Shown here in pieces: positions 13,801 to 36,659 of a stretch of 64,000 nucleotides of DNA (positions are counted from its first letter, which is position 1; each line of letters starts with the position of its first letter). This DNA is from Notolepis coatsorum. Its lineage: Eukaryota; Chordata; Actinopteri; Aulopiformes; Paralepididae. A program made the translations under genes and the position numbers. The notes beneath the pieces are model-generated. The model saw only the letters and a program-made list of their open reading frames with translations, searched no databases and was not told the DNA's origin. The DNA lies in contig OZ020599.1 of assembly GCA_963971535.1 (NCBI GenBank), positions 96,691,276 to 96,755,275 of the forward strand. Reading direction: 5' to 3'.

Positions 13801-14323
13801 CAACCCTGGACTCGCCAACTGCGCGAGCAGGGCATCTCGTGGAGCTGGGATATCGCACCCTGACACTACCAATGAGGCAAACGCACCCAAGGGGGGACCC
13901 CGACAGAAAGGGCCGGTTTGATACGGGGGAAGCTGACATCACACTGAGTGACAAAAGCTCCCCCACTGAACACCTCCCCGGCATGGATCGCTGAGGAACT
14001 GTTCTACAGCTGGACATGCAAGGCGTGAGGTCCCCACACTGCCCGATAGGGTGGGTTCCTACACACCGTAGCCCTGCAGTGATATTACTACCACCCAAAT
14101 CACGCGCGCCTGACTGACCACCGCCGGTCTTCCGGCCGTGGGAGGCACTAACGTGATACCCGGCCTGGCGAGGGCGGTGCTGGGGGAACTCACGCTGCGA
14201 CCCCCTGGGCCTCGAGTTCCCCCCCCTGACAACCTTCGTCGTTGACAGGCACAACACCAGGCTCACCAAACACAGATGCAGAACGTGTGGCGTGGGAGCC
14301 GCTTGACAGCACAGCATTCTCAT
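10890..14323 (-). pseudogene. DIRS pol: reverse transcriptase, RNase H and tyrosine recombinase, broken
   Basis: Reading leftward, the RT lies at about 13560-13000 and shows GVRPILDLSAFNRL, SIDLKDAYFHIPI and RLPFGYSLAPRTS. The catalytic box reads FYLNDILLLS, so the first Asp of the usual YLDD is Asn (AAC codon, plus-strand 13127-13129). RNase H follows in other frames, with VFTDASLTGWGG near 12640 and SMLELKAVLLVLKQFGHLVV then IPGKENVGADVMSR at 12590-12300. The recombinase starts near 11940 (STIAVYAGKWHAFQEW) and has the first catalytic Arg in TSAKRVGELCAL. A later block (KQRLSHWLCEGIA) runs straight into GGASVEDICAAASW and FVKFYLVD, so the expected HxxR segment seems missing. At least three frameshifts separate the domains. 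The long open frame across 11243-14323 is coding only in its RT and recombinase parts; the stretch between is an off-frame read. Confidence 0.85.
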
Positions 14324-14512
14324 AGGCAGACCCAGGCCTAGCCAGCAACTGGGTGTCAGCCCCTGTCCCCATGAGAAGCGAAACGTGGGGCCGCATGCGC
14401 CTCGTTGAAGTCATGTGGCCCACAGCCAAAGGGGACAAATCAGAACCCGTATCCCGCTGGTGTTGGGCCGGAGAGCGAGCTATACGGCGACGTTTTTTTA
14501 GGGCGTGCTCAT

Positions 14513-15957
14513 CTAATGTAGCCGATCCCTCGGCCGCCAAGGCTTTGCCGTCGGCCTTGCGATCACCTGTTTTCTTTGTGTCCAGGGTACCTCAGGCGGG
14601 GGAAACATGGCCGCTGGTCGGGGGCCTCGCCACAGTCGCTGGCGAGGCTGTGCCCTCACCTCAGGCTGCGTGGTGCGAGGCGGTGTGGGGCCTAGGTCAA
14701 ATACCGCCCGCGCTCCTGCGGAAAGACCAAAGAGTCCCTCTGCGGAGAGGGGAGCCCTGAGGAGGAGAAGCCTTTTCTCCTCCTCAAAAGAAAACTGCTC
14801 CAACCAAAGATGTCTGTGAACAAGCGGGCGGCTACGTGGCGTAGTGGGCAAGGCGCTCACCACGAAATGCTGGAGACGCTGGGCTCGTCAGTTCGAGCCC
14901 AGCGCTCCACATTTGCTTTCAGTTTAGCTGGTCGTCCGTACTAATACACATTGGCCGTATTAGGGGGTGGGAAACTGATGGGTGGGGATCGGGCGTTGTG
15001 GACAGCGACTCCTACAGGTCGGTTGGTGCGCCTGCACAGTAGAATCAGGAAGTGTCGGGGGCAACGTGAGCCTCCCACGCGTTACTCCTCACCACTGAGA
15101 GATCGAGCTGCGCAGGTGAAAAGATGCGACTGCTGTTACCTCAAGTACCGGAGGGGACTTGTGCTATGTATGACTTAGTCCACATTGCAGCCGGCTTGTG
15201 GGAGGCAAGAAACAGCGTCCGTGACAGGGGAGGGTTGAATTGGATGATACGAAATTGAGATGGGAGAAAATATAGAAAATGGGAAGAAAAAGTGGATAAA
15301 AAAAAAAAAAAATGTCTGTGAACAAGCGTTGATAGCATCCTGGTCCTCCCTGCGGTTATAGCTTGTGACTAAAAGCTGTATAACCCCAAAAACACAAGCG
15401 ATGTTTTCGACGTCGGCTGGCCCTAAGGCCCCACTACCTGACACCATTGTGGACAGAAAAGCAGTCAACTGAGCAATGACACTGGTCGCCGCTAAATTCT
15501 GTCCTGCAGCGGTATAAACTTCATCAGCCCATACAGCCACCTGCCGGGCCGACTCGCCCTCTGGCGTCGGCTTCCGGGTGGGACACAGTTCAACCATGCC
15601 AGGGCAAAGGACCGATGCTACCTGGACCTCAAGCCACGGCACAACTGCCTTGCGCCCTGTTGTCAGCCCATCCACCCGTATAAAGGGTAAATAAGCCTCA
15701 GCAAAACCCCCCACATTAAACACCGATTGACCTTCAGCAATGAACCGGTTAAGAGGAGGGAAGAGTGGCGACAGCCCACGGCGGGGAACAAAGGAACAGT
15801 GACCCAGCATCATAGCATTAGCATTAGCCGCACGCTCCAGGATAGCTGGGAAAACATCCAATTCAGAGTCATGACAACCATGTTTACCCAAATATCCTGC
15901 CCCTCGCGCCAATACATAACTCGGCTGTCTCACGGGACAACGAGCAGTATCACTCAT
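14513..15957 (-). pseudogene. DIRS gag-like ORF1, split by a SINE
   Basis: The N-terminal part reads leftward from an ATG at 15957 (SDTARCPVRQPSYVLARGAG) to about 15330. After the SINE it resumes near 14809 with RHLWLEQFSFEEEKRLLLL and LSAEGLFGLSAGA, stopping at 14513. The block around LWL...APLSAEGLFG resembles the C-terminal part of DIRS ORF1 proteins; this is recognised from family patterns, not searched. Its position ahead of the RT fits a nucleocapsid-type role. The 485-bp SINE and its 17-bp target duplication interrupt the frame. Confidence 0.65.
14827..15311 (+). mobile_element. tRNA-derived SINE inside DIRS gag
   Basis: It is flanked by a perfect 17-bp duplication ATGTCTGTGAACAAGCG (14810-14826 and 15312-15328). 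The head carries pol III-type boxes: TGGCGTAGTGGGC (A) and AGTTCGAGCCC (B). An unrelated-to-tRNA body follows (ACAGCGACTCCTACAGGTC), then an A-rich 3' end. The same family occurs at 39614-43118 (plus) and 27010-27457 (minus). It inserted after the DIRS element. Confidence 0.9.
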
Positions 15958-16511
15958 GCTAGTATCAATGCCTGTTAGCGCAGGCCCTACCTGTGCACGA
16001 CGTAGCTCGACTGCTAACCGTCGTGCAACGTCCCTCTATCCGCTGTCACGAGATAAGGAAACCCCAGGACAGGCCCAATGCGCTGTTAGGATGTGCCGAG
16101 AAGATTCCAGGGGCTGGTGAACCTCGGCGAAAACCCAACATTGTGTAATTTCTCCCTGCGTTTCATAACAGCTAGTTCATGGAGTGCACTGCTACGTCCG
16201 TGTTGGAAACAAAAAAGAGGAAGGTAGAGTGTGACCATGTCCAGCGTCATATAGTAGGACGCAGGGGCGTGGCCTGGCAGTGGTGCGTTCCTGAAATCAA
16301 CTGGGATTGCACGCACCTAATGGAATGTAACACATGTCACGTATTTAACAAACCTGACGACCGGCGCTATTGATATGCAAATAGCGAGTACTTATCTGGG
16401 CTTGCACGTAGTGCACCCCCGTCCCATGAAGAACGCATGCCTGTGGCCTGGTCATGTGCATGTGAGTGCATTTGTTTGTTCGTGAGCACATTAGGTGCTA
16501 GGAGATAAGAG

Positions 16512-16564
16512 ATATCTCATAATGGCGAAGAGCGAGACGCGATTGGCCAGTATGATAATATAAC
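16512..16564. repeat. DIRS inverted terminal repeat, right
   Basis: Reverse complement of 10447-10499, one mismatch in 53. Confidence 0.85.
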
Positions 16565-16565
16565 T

Positions 16566-16870
16566 ATATATGTACATGTCCTACTCTTATTACATCGCTG
16601 TCCAGTAGTATAGTAGTAGTCATACATATATAATACAACTCTGTACACAAGTTACATCTGATTAGCACTACACTCAGTAGACACTAATAGCATACTAACT
16701 TGTATATTTTGTACCCAGTTTACTAACGTTACTGCACTTTACTTTTACTGTTACATTTGCACTCTGGTTGGATGCCAAACTTATTTTTGTTATACTGTAC
16801 TTGTGCTGTAAATTAGCTGTATAATGACAATACATTTGAATCTAATCTAAATTAATCTAATCTAACTATA
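16566..16870 (+). mobile_element. LINE 3'-end relic with AATCTA tail
   Basis: T-rich untranslated sequence (CTGCACTTTACTTTTACTG) that ends TAATGACAATACATTTGAAT followed by TCTAATCTAA units. This looks like a non-LTR 3' tail; no coding part remains. Confidence 0.5.
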
Positions 16871-17284
16871 AGGTCTGGTCTGGTGTCAACAAATAACAGC
16901 CAACGTTGAAGATAAAGCCCGTCAAGATAATAATTAAGGGTAAACACGCTAAACTAAACTCTAGTCCTATCTAAACCCATCTCCTCTTACCCTGGGATTG
17001 AAGCGCTCCTCTGGGATTGACTATCATCGACTCAATGGGACCCTGACACCGTAAACTATCCAGAATAACGCCACCTGCTACACACTTGTCCTCTCACGGA
17101 GCTGCGCTCTAGTTAAATCACAACTTCTGGTTTGGATGGAACCATGGCAACAAGCGCCGCCCATCAGTTCGCGTACTGCATGGTTCATGTGTAGTGCTCG
17201 AGCTGATCTAGGGTCAGTTGTTTGTTTCCCCGTGTAGTGAGTTTAGTAGGGACTAGGGACTAGGCAGGGGGTGAGCTGATCTTA

Positions 17285-17680
17285 GATCATATACGGTAGT
17301 GCTTAACCTTCTGTGTATTGTCGCAGTGAACGGGTTAACCGTTTTGGTAGTGCGGCAGTGAATAAACAATTTATGGTAGGCTAACTGCTTCATTAATGGA
17401 GATGGGAACGTTGAAAAAAAAACTCACCTTGAAATCCTTGATTCATCAATTATTATGAAATATTATATTTATCAATTCGATTTTCTTTTGCACTGCAACT
17501 TGTTTTGCACCGCGGACTATATCTTCCTGTACATTTCACTGTATATTATTTGGACTGTATATTTTAGAATGCATATCTTTGACTGTGTATTCTTATTTTT
17601 GACTACATAAAATGTTTATTGTGAGCGATATCTGTGGTGCTGAATTTCCCTCGGGATTAATAAAGTACTTCTATTCTCTT
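17285..17680 (+). repeat. Minisatellite fragment and LINE/SINE-type 3' tail
   Basis: 17305-17362 carries two units of the GTGAA(A/C)GGGTTAACC family. At about 17480-17680 a 3'-end relic closes with AATTTCCCTCGGGATTAATA followed by AAGTACTTCTATTC, a tail type often seen on teleost retroelements. Confidence 0.5.
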
Positions 17681-17941
17681 CATGAGTTCTCAACAGATAT
17701 TTGAAGGCTATAGTATGTCTGCTTTGTTTGCGTACATGCAGCACGCCCTACCTGATCATGTAATAAGCACCACGTGAGCATGCGTGTACCCGAGCCATGG
17801 AGAATAGATATTAATAGAGATATTAATAGAAGTATGTACCTCAGCAAATTGGGGATGAACGACCAAGCTGCAAAGTAAAACAAAACAAAAATCGCATCAC
17901 TTTTGTTTTCTCCCATCTGTATTTCAGGTTAGGGTGGGGAG

Positions 17942-17949
17942 TGACGTCA
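17942..17949. promoter_or_regulatory. CRE palindrome TGACGTCA, candidate galnt6 promoter
   Basis: A perfect cAMP-response/ATF site lies about 60 bp before the GC-containing segment taken as the first galnt6 exon. Its location supports a promoter here, but no transcription start is proven. Confidence 0.4.
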
Positions 17950-17999
17950 CCATTTAGGATGAAGGTATACGCGCGTATAGCTGAACAATTTTTTTTAAA

Positions 18000-18162
18000 G
18001 ATTATGACGAATCCCGCGGCGTTGCAGCTTATTCATGGCCAACGAGCAACGAGTGACGAGCGCAAAGTGGATGAAGAGGAAATGTGCCAAATGCTCAAGT
18101 GAAGTGCGTGTCATATCAGAGCGAAAATGGAATCAGTGGTTCGTCCGCATATCTACAGAACG
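18000..18162 (+). other. galnt6: Candidate non-coding first exon of galnt6
   Basis: GC-richer sequence than its surroundings ends in a strong donor, ACAGAACG|GTAAGTAT, with the intron starting at 18163. The next exon has an acceptor at 18898-18899 ahead of the start codon, so an upstream untranslated exon is required. The 5' boundary is not visible and is given loosely. Confidence 0.45.
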
Positions 18163-18327
18163 GTAAGTATAATTTAAAAAAAAACATTTTAATATTTTAA
18201 TAACATGGATTTAACTGGAAATTGTCATAATGTGCATACACGTTTATTTCGTAGCCTATATGGGGCTATCTTCATCCAACAGTATACCTTCTTTATTTGT
18301 TCTTCCCTAACTAACACCAATTTCACT

Positions 18328-18476
18328 ATGAATTGAAAATGGGGGACCCTGATGTAAACAACAAGACAAACGTCTGCATCCCCTTAACAATTGTGTGTAT
18401 TGAGCCGTACTGTATTGTACCCATTCTGCAATCTGTTAATAAAGTTTTCATTCATTCATTCATTCACCTTTACAGA
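18328..18476 (+). mobile_element. LINE 3' tail, AATGGGGGACCC family, copy 1
   Basis: The family consensus runs TGAATTGAAAATGGGGGACC through ATCCCCTTAACAATTGT to TTAATAAAGTTTTCATTC with an ATTC-repeat tail. Six copies lie in the window: here, 19555-20010, 21980-22132, 30516-30935 (minus), 36489-36640 and 56272-56416. All are 5'-truncated. Confidence 0.7.
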
Positions 18477-18920
18477 TGAATGAATGGTAAAGTGTAACTC
18501 TTGTTATGAATGTGGAAGCAGTGCTGCTCATTTAGGCTTCTCATTTCGGGATTTCCCCCAGCTTTTTTGCAATGCCAGACATCTCATTTACCCCCCCAAA
18601 GTAATTAATGTTGGCGCAGCCATGCACTCTAGGAGATCTTGTCCACTTAACCTCTTATCTGACACATATTTACATAATAACTATAAAACCTCGAGGTATG
18701 TCTGCTTCACACACTCCTCTTTCACAACGATGGGACCATAGCTCGCTGTGGCTGAATGGATCAGTAAAAAAAAACGTATATTGTATTGAGTAAAGTGTTG
18801 TTTTTTGGAATGTAAATTATTTTGAATTTCTTTATTTATGTTTTATCTGTAACAGTTGACACTATCTTAAAATTTTTTATTAATTTTTTTAACTTTCAGC
18901 TCTTCCTTTTCTGTGGCGCC

Positions 18921-31461
<12,541 letters not shown>

Positions 31462-31505
31462 ATGATTGATTCTTTGAACTTGTGTTTTACATTGTTGCTG
31501 TTAAA

Positions 31506-31511
31506 AATAAA
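31506..31511 (+). terminator. galnt6: galnt6 polyadenylation signal AATAAA
   Basis: The hexamer lies 45 bp after the stop codon, in TTAAAAATAAACAAAAC, giving a very short 3' UTR. Other signals further on are within retroelement relics. Confidence 0.6.
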
Positions 31512-31603
31512 CAAAACATTTTAAATTATAATTATTCTGAGGATTGAATTCTTTACACAAATTAATAATAACTGGGAACTTATTTGAATTGGTTGCCTAC
31601 ATT

Positions 31604-32232
31604 CATCAAATCAAATCAAATGTATTTGTAAGGCCCGTCAACACACGTTAATGTCCCTATGGGCCGGACACGTCTTTTTTAAACAAGTCAAGAAGAAACA
31701 TCCCAATAAATCAAGAACAAACCAAAAACACCATGAAATCCAAAATAAAATGTAAAATAAATAAATGAATGCAACACTCCCAGACAGGAAAAAAGCACCA
31801 CAGGCAATGTGGAGGGGAGAAACCTTAGAAGGGCCGTTCAAGGGGGGATCTCCCTTCTTAGATGGCGGTGATACTAGTAGTGTTGCTACAGTATAAAACA
31901 GGCAAAACAGTTGGTAAGCATGTACATATATATGTGTAATGAAACACAAATAAGTACATGCAATAGCAACTGGGGTACATAAGAACATTTTGAAAGATAA
32001 AAAATAGAGCTGATGACGGATCCATTTGAGGTATGGGGGCGGCGTAGAGGGGATCGCATCCTCCCGGCCATCACCACGGGACGTCCACCACTCCGGTCAT
32101 CACCACGGGACGTCCACCACTCCGGCCATCACCACGGGACGTCCACCACTCCGGTCATCACCACGAGACATCCACTCATAGGGAGACGGGGACAGGCGTT
32201 AGACAGTTTGCGTGTTTGTGATGGGCGGACAT
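31604..32232 (-). mobile_element. LINE/retroelement 3'-end relic with AAATC tail
   Basis: Begins with an ATCAAATCAAATCAAATG repeat, the tail read in reverse, and continues in non-coding sequence shared in part with 35216-35655. It includes a 30-bp minisatellite at about 32070-32175 (GGGACGTCCACCACTCCGG, four units). Confidence 0.55.
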
Positions 32233-34800
32233 AGTTCAAGTTCAAGTTCTCAAGTTCTTTAATAGTTGTCATACAGAAGTACAGAATACTTTCATACAAA
32301 ATGCTTCTTACTGTTACGCTCCAGAGACTGTGCTAGACAAGATAGTATCAAATAACATAATAACATAATATAGCATGAATTTAGAAGAAGAAAATGAGGT
32401 CACAGTGTTCGGTATAGACATATGTACAATGTTCTGAGTTACCATATAATATACAATACACAATACTATGCAGTGTACTAATGTACAGTACTATCTAGTG
32501 CAAAGCAGAAATGGGATGAGGTACAATTTTAGGTACAATTTACAGTAAGGTGTACGAGTTGTAGTGCAATCCTTCATCCATAAATATAAAGTGTGGGGAG
32601 TGGGTGCTACAGTGTGTTTGTTTAAAGTGGGTGTGTGCTATAAGTGTGTGGAGTGGGTGCTACAGTGTGTTTGTTTAAAGTGAGTGTGTGCGTGTGGATG
32701 TGTGTGCTATGTGCGTTTGGTGGTTGTTGTGTAGTGTTCATTCATTGTTCGTTTAGCAGCCTGATGGCCTGGGGATAGAAGCTTCTTCTGAGTCTTTCTG
32801 TGCTCGCCTTGAGACTCCTGTATCGCTTGCCTGACCGCAGCAGTTCAAAGAGGCAGTTGTTCGGGTGACTGGAGTCTTTAATGATTCTCTTAGCCTTGCC
32901 CTTGCAACGCTTGTAGTAAATGTTCTGGAGGGTGGGGAGCCCCCCTCCAATTGTGCGTTCGGCTGAACGTGTCACTCTTTGTAGTCTGCTTTGGTCTTGT
33001 GCAGTGCTATTCCCAAACCAGGAGGTGATGTTGCCGGTCAAGATGCTCTCTATTGTACATGAGTAGAAGTTCTTAAGGATCTTCTGGCTGACTTGGAACT
33101 TCCTTAGGCGCCTGAGGAAGTAGAGGCGTTGTCGTGCCTTCTTCACAACACTGTTAATGTGTGTGGTCCATGTCAAGTCCTCGGATATGTAGGCTCCGAG
33201 GTACTTAAAGCTGTTGACTCTCTCAACCGGTGCCCCGTCGATGCTGAGGGGGCTGTAGTCCTTGACCCCCGACCTCCTGAAGTCCACAATCATCTCCTTT
33301 GTTTTGCTGACGTTCAGGGAGAGGCTGTTTTCCTGGCACCATCCCGCCAGGACCTTGACCTCTTCCAGGTAGGCCCTCTCGTCGTTGGCAGAGATCAGGC
33401 CCACCACCACTGTGTCGTCAGCAAATTTGACGATTGTATTGCTACTCCGCTGAGCCACACAGTCGTGTGTGTACAGGGAGTAGAGGAGGGGACTCAGAAC
33501 ACAGCCCTGGGGGGCCCCTATGTTGAGGGTGATGGATGAGGAGGTGCAGTTGCCTGCTCTCACCACCTGGGGTCTGCCAGTCAGGAAGTCCAAGACCCAC
33601 TGGCAGAGGTCATAGCCCAAGCCCAGGTCCCTGAGCTTGGCTATGAGTATGGAGGGGACTATGGTATTGAATGCCGAGCTGTAGTCGATGAATAGCATTC
33701 TCACATAGTTCCCCTGCCTCTTGTCCAGGTGTGATGCTGCTGTGTGCAGCACATGGGATATGGCGTCCTCCGTGGACCTGTTGGGGCGGTATGCAAATTG
33801 CAGGGGGTCCATGTTGATGGGGAGGGAGGAGCAGATGTAGCCCTTTACTAGCTTCTCGAAGCACTTCATGGCTATGGAGGTGAGAGCTACAGGGCGGTAG
33901 TCGTTGAGGCAAGCAGACTTGGATTTTTTGGGTACAGGGATAATAGTGGACTTCTTCAGGCAGGTGGGGATGACAGCCTGTTCTAAGGACAGGTTAAATA
34001 TGTCAGTGAATACTGGGGCCAGTTGGTCGGCACAGACTTTTAGGACGCGGCCGGGGATGCCGTCTGGACCTGCTGCCTTCCTGATATTCACTTTTTTAAA
34101 GGTCCGCCTCACCTCATGCTCTGTTACCCTGAACACTGCGCCTCCATCAGCAGCCGACCCCCCCCCCCCCATTGCCGAGGCTTGTGAGCTGGTGTTGTTA
34201 TTACCAGCATCAAACCTCGCATAGAAGGTATTGAGGTCATTTGCTAAGGAGATGTCACTGTTCAGTTTGAGGGAGGCGCCTTTGTAGTCTGTCATCGTTT
34301 TGAGCCCCTGCCACATAGCTCTAGAGTCAGCTTGTTCAAACTGGAGTTCAATTTTATCCCTGTAGCGTCGTTTGGCCTCTGACACTGTCCTCCTTACGTT
34401 GTATCGCGCCACCTTGTGGTCATTCATGTTGCCTGCCTCTAGGCCGTCGTTGTATGCTTTGGTGCGCTCTCTCAGAGCTTCACGGACGGATTTGTCTACC
34501 CAGGGTTTTTGATTTGGGTAAACTTTCATTTTGGTAGTGGGGATTGTTTCTTTCACCCTAGTACAAACATAGTCCAGTACTGTCTCCGTGTAGGCATTAA
34601 TGTTATCTGTGTCGCGGAACACATTCCAGTCTGTGTTGTGAAACACTGACCGGATCGTATCCTCTGACGTCACATCCCATTTCTGCACCTCTCGCGAGAC
34701 TACGGGAGTACTTTTAATTCTCTGTCTGTACTTTGGTGAAAGAAAAATGGATGCGTGATCTGACTTACCGAAGCCACTATCAGAATGAGCCTTGTAGCCA
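32233..34800 (-). mobile_element. 5'-truncated CR1/L2-type LINE with nearly intact reverse transcriptase
   Basis: The element reads leftward and ends at 32233 in an AACTTGA-rich tail. Upstream of the tail is a 3' UTR shared with 8010-8278 and 43562-43657. Its right edge lies within the end of the endonuclease domain, so the 5' part is lost. Assignment to the CR1/L2 superfamily rests on RT motif style and is not confirmed by search. Confidence 0.8.
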
Positions 34801-34883
34801 TAGCAATAGATACATGTAGGAAGCATATACTGTATGTGAATAGAATAGAAGTACTTAACCCAGCAATGAAGTAGAACAGGCAT
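32742..34883 (-). CDS. LINE ORF2 fragment: reverse transcriptase, endonuclease mostly missing
   Basis: An open frame of 713 residues. The first 30 or so residues are probably flanking sequence. GFGKSDHASIFL then matches the terminal SDH motif of the apurinic-type endonuclease, so almost all of that domain is missing. RT motifs follow: KAAGPDGIPGRVLK (about residue 270), PLQFAYRPNRST, FIDYSSAFNTI (about 405), GAPQGCVLSPLLYSLYTHDC and the catalytic VKFADDTVV (about 485). Then come the C-terminal blocks YLGAYISEDLTWTTHI and SWFGNSTAQDQSRLQRVTRS. No stop breaks the RT, which suggests a fairly young insertion, but it cannot mobilise alone without an endonuclease. The ATG of the frame is not the natural start. 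Confidence 0.85.
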   Translation of the reverse strand: MPVLLHCWVKYFYSIHIQYMLPTCIYCYGYKAHSDSGFGKSDHASIFLSPKYRQRIKSTPVVSREVQKWDVTSEDTIRSVFHNTDWNVFRDTDNINAYTETVLDYVCTRVKETIPTTKMKVYPNQKPWVDKSVREALRERTKAYNDGLEAGNMNDHKVARYNVRRTVSEAKRRYRDKIELQFEQADSRAMWQGLKTMTDYKGASLKLNSDISLANDLNTFYARFDAGNNNTSSQASAMGGGGSAADGGAVFRVTEHEVRRTFKKVNIRKAAGPDGIPGRVLKVCADQLAPVFTDIFNLSLEQAVIPTCLKKSTIIPVPKKSKSACLNDYRPVALTSIAMKCFEKLVKGYICSSLPINMDPLQFAYRPNRSTEDAISHVLHTAASHLDKRQGNYVRMLFIDYSSAFNTIVPSILIAKLRDLGLGYDLCQWVLDFLTGRPQVVRAGNCTSSSITLNIGAPQGCVLSPLLYSLYTHDCVAQRSSNTIVKFADDTVVVGLISANDERAYLEEVKVLAGWCQENSLSLNVSKTKEMIVDFRRSGVKDYSPLSIDGAPVERVNSFKYLGAYISEDLTWTTHINSVVKKARQRLYFLRRLRKFQVSQKILKNFYSCTIESILTGNITSWFGNSTAQDQSRLQRVTRSAERTIGGGLPTLQNIYYKRCKGKAKRIIKDSSHPNNCLFELLRSGKRYRSLKASTERLRRSFYPQAIRLLNEQ

Positions 34884-34935
34884 GGTTTAGAAGTCGTAGG
34901 TCGGAGAGAAGATGGTATGAAGCTGATCCATGACC

Positions 34936-35890
34936 TCAATCCAATCCAATCCAACTTTATTTATAAAGCGCTTTAACAGCCACAGGGGCACAAAGTGCTG
35001 TACAGAGGCAGCATATAAAAAAATTAAAAAAAACTATAAACAGCACAAAAAAATAGATAAAAGAACAAGAGTACTAAAAAGGAAAAAAAAAGATAAACAT
35101 AGGCAACAATAAACATTTAAATAGATGAGAGTACTTAAAAGTATTTAAAAGCAAAGGACACACTAACAAAACGATACAACAATAACACAATAAAACAATG
35201 GTGCACATAACCAATGTGGGGGTAGAACAGTCACTGCAATTTTGGCCCGGGCCTCACCCGAGACATCCACCACCTTGGTCAACACTACGAGACAACCACT
35301 CAGAGAGGTGGGGAGATGGGGGCAGGGGTTAGAGAGTTCCCATGTTTGTAGTGGGCGGAGTTGGAGCAATACATACATGTAGTCACAGTGGGCATATATA
35401 TATATGCATACATGGTGACAATAGAATCAAAGTATAAAAGAGAATTGTGAACTAATTGTGAATTGTGAACTAAGAACTACTGCAAACGTATGTATACAGG
35501 ATGATGGCTCAGGGCCATATGCCCCGGGGGGCAGGAGAAACCACTCAGAATCAGTCAAGGCAGAGCAGGTAAGGTTCAGCACTGCAGGCCAGACAGAAGG
35601 CGGTATGAAGCTGTTCCATGGGACCGGTGGTGCTCATGTCCAGTATGAGGTAGAAGGTCACTGGAATGTCTATATCGATAAATTCTTCTTCTTTTCTTTA
35701 ATTATGTTTTTGGTAGATATTTTATTGTTTTTTTTCGGGCAGTCCGGTATAGAGAGAGAGGAAGTATGGGAGGATAGAGGGGGGAAGACATTCGGCAAAG
35801 GTCACCGGGTCCGGGAATCGAACCCGGGACGGCCGTGTTGCACCGCAGTGCTGTACGTGGTGCGCCACCCTGGCGCCCTATATCTATAAA
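34936..35890 (-). mobile_element. Retroelement 3'-end relics and a tRNA-headed SINE
   Basis: 34936-34990 opens with an ATCCA-repeat and ACTTTATTTATAAAGCGC, a LINE/SINE tail in reverse. 35216-35655 is partly shared with 31604-32232. At about 35725-35880, minus strand, a SINE head reads CAGGGTGGCGCACCACG (A box) and CGGGTTCGATTCCCGG (B box). Confidence 0.6.
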
Positions 35891-35989
35891 TTCACTCAGA
35901 GAGACAGAGACAGGGGTTAAAAAATTCTCCCATGTCTGCAGAAAAGCTGTTTCCTCAAATCGGCAGCGTTGAAGGCTACATAACTTTAC

Positions 35990-36310
35990 AAAACTTGTTT
36001 CTACATAGTCTATTTTATCTATTTATTACTAAAGATTTCACTACATCCCTACCTCATTTTGCATAAACTAAAGTACAAAATTAAGTACAAAATGCAGCCA
36101 ATATGCAAGAATGCAAAATGAGGTAGTGATGTAGTGAAATCTTTATTATTGTATATTTTCTTTTGTATAGTGTTTTTTGTCTTTATTCTTGTCACTTTTT
36201 TTTTTACTGTGTGAAGCACAATCTCAGGGGGCTCATACAGAACCAAGCATTCCACTGTAATGTACATTATATGTGACAAAAAAACAAAACTTGACTTGAA
36301 CTTGAACTCA
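35990..36310 (+). mobile_element. LINE 3' end with AACTTGA-type tail
   Basis: Shares GGGGGCTCATACAGAACCAA and CACTGTAATGTACATTATAT with 9790-10165 and ends in TTGACTTGAACTTGAACTC. Confidence 0.65.
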
Positions 36311-36488
36311 AATATACTAGATAATGTCCTGCAGAACCAACCCCTCAAATGTATATACTCTCTTTGTAAACTCTTTTTGTACTCATAATCAGTACTGTAT
36401 ATTTGTAGATCTGTCATAAATGTCTAGATGTAACTTGTAAGTTACAGTACTGTCTATCTGTATGTCATGTATGTCATATATGTTATTA

Positions 36489-36640
36489 TGATGAATTGAA
36501 AATGGGGGACCCTGATGTAAACAAGACGAAAGTCTTTCTCTGGTCTGCCACCCCTTAACAATTGTGTGTATTGAGCTGTACTGTGTATTGTACGGTACCC
36601 ATTCTGCAATCTGTTAATAAAATGTTCAATCAATCAATCG
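36489..36640 (+). mobile_element. LINE 3' tail, AATGGGGGACCC family
   Basis: Same 3' UTR as 18328-18476, ending with an AATC-repeat. Confidence 0.7.
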
Positions 36641-36659
36641 ATCAAACTGCCTCCGTTTC

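Larger units (their letters stand above)
10418..16564 (-). mobile_element. Decayed DIRS-type tyrosine-recombinase retrotransposon
   Basis: A roughly 6.1-kb element, transcribed leftward, with inverted terminal repeats, a gag-like region at 15957-14513, then reverse transcriptase, RNase H and a tyrosine recombinase down to about 10890. This domain set with inverted repeats defines the DIRS order, which integrates with a recombinase rather than an integrase. The gag is split by a SINE, the pol region needs several frame changes, the RT motif is altered, and part of the recombinase looks deleted. It is therefore a non-functional copy. A lone fragment of the same left end occurs at 42590-42625, inside the g6pd-side transposon nest. 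Confidence 0.85.

Noticed and set aside
11243..14323. A single 1026-residue minus-strand protein
   Set aside because: Only the RT part and the recombinase part are in the true coding frame; the middle is an off-frame read across RNase H, so it is not one intact protein.
14830..14912. A tRNA gene
   Set aside because: A and B boxes are present, but the sequence continues into a SINE body with flanking 17-bp duplications and no credible cloverleaf acceptor end.
15141..15338. A Phe-rich small protein on the minus strand
   Set aside because: It is the A-rich tail of the SINE read in reverse, inserted into the DIRS gag frame.
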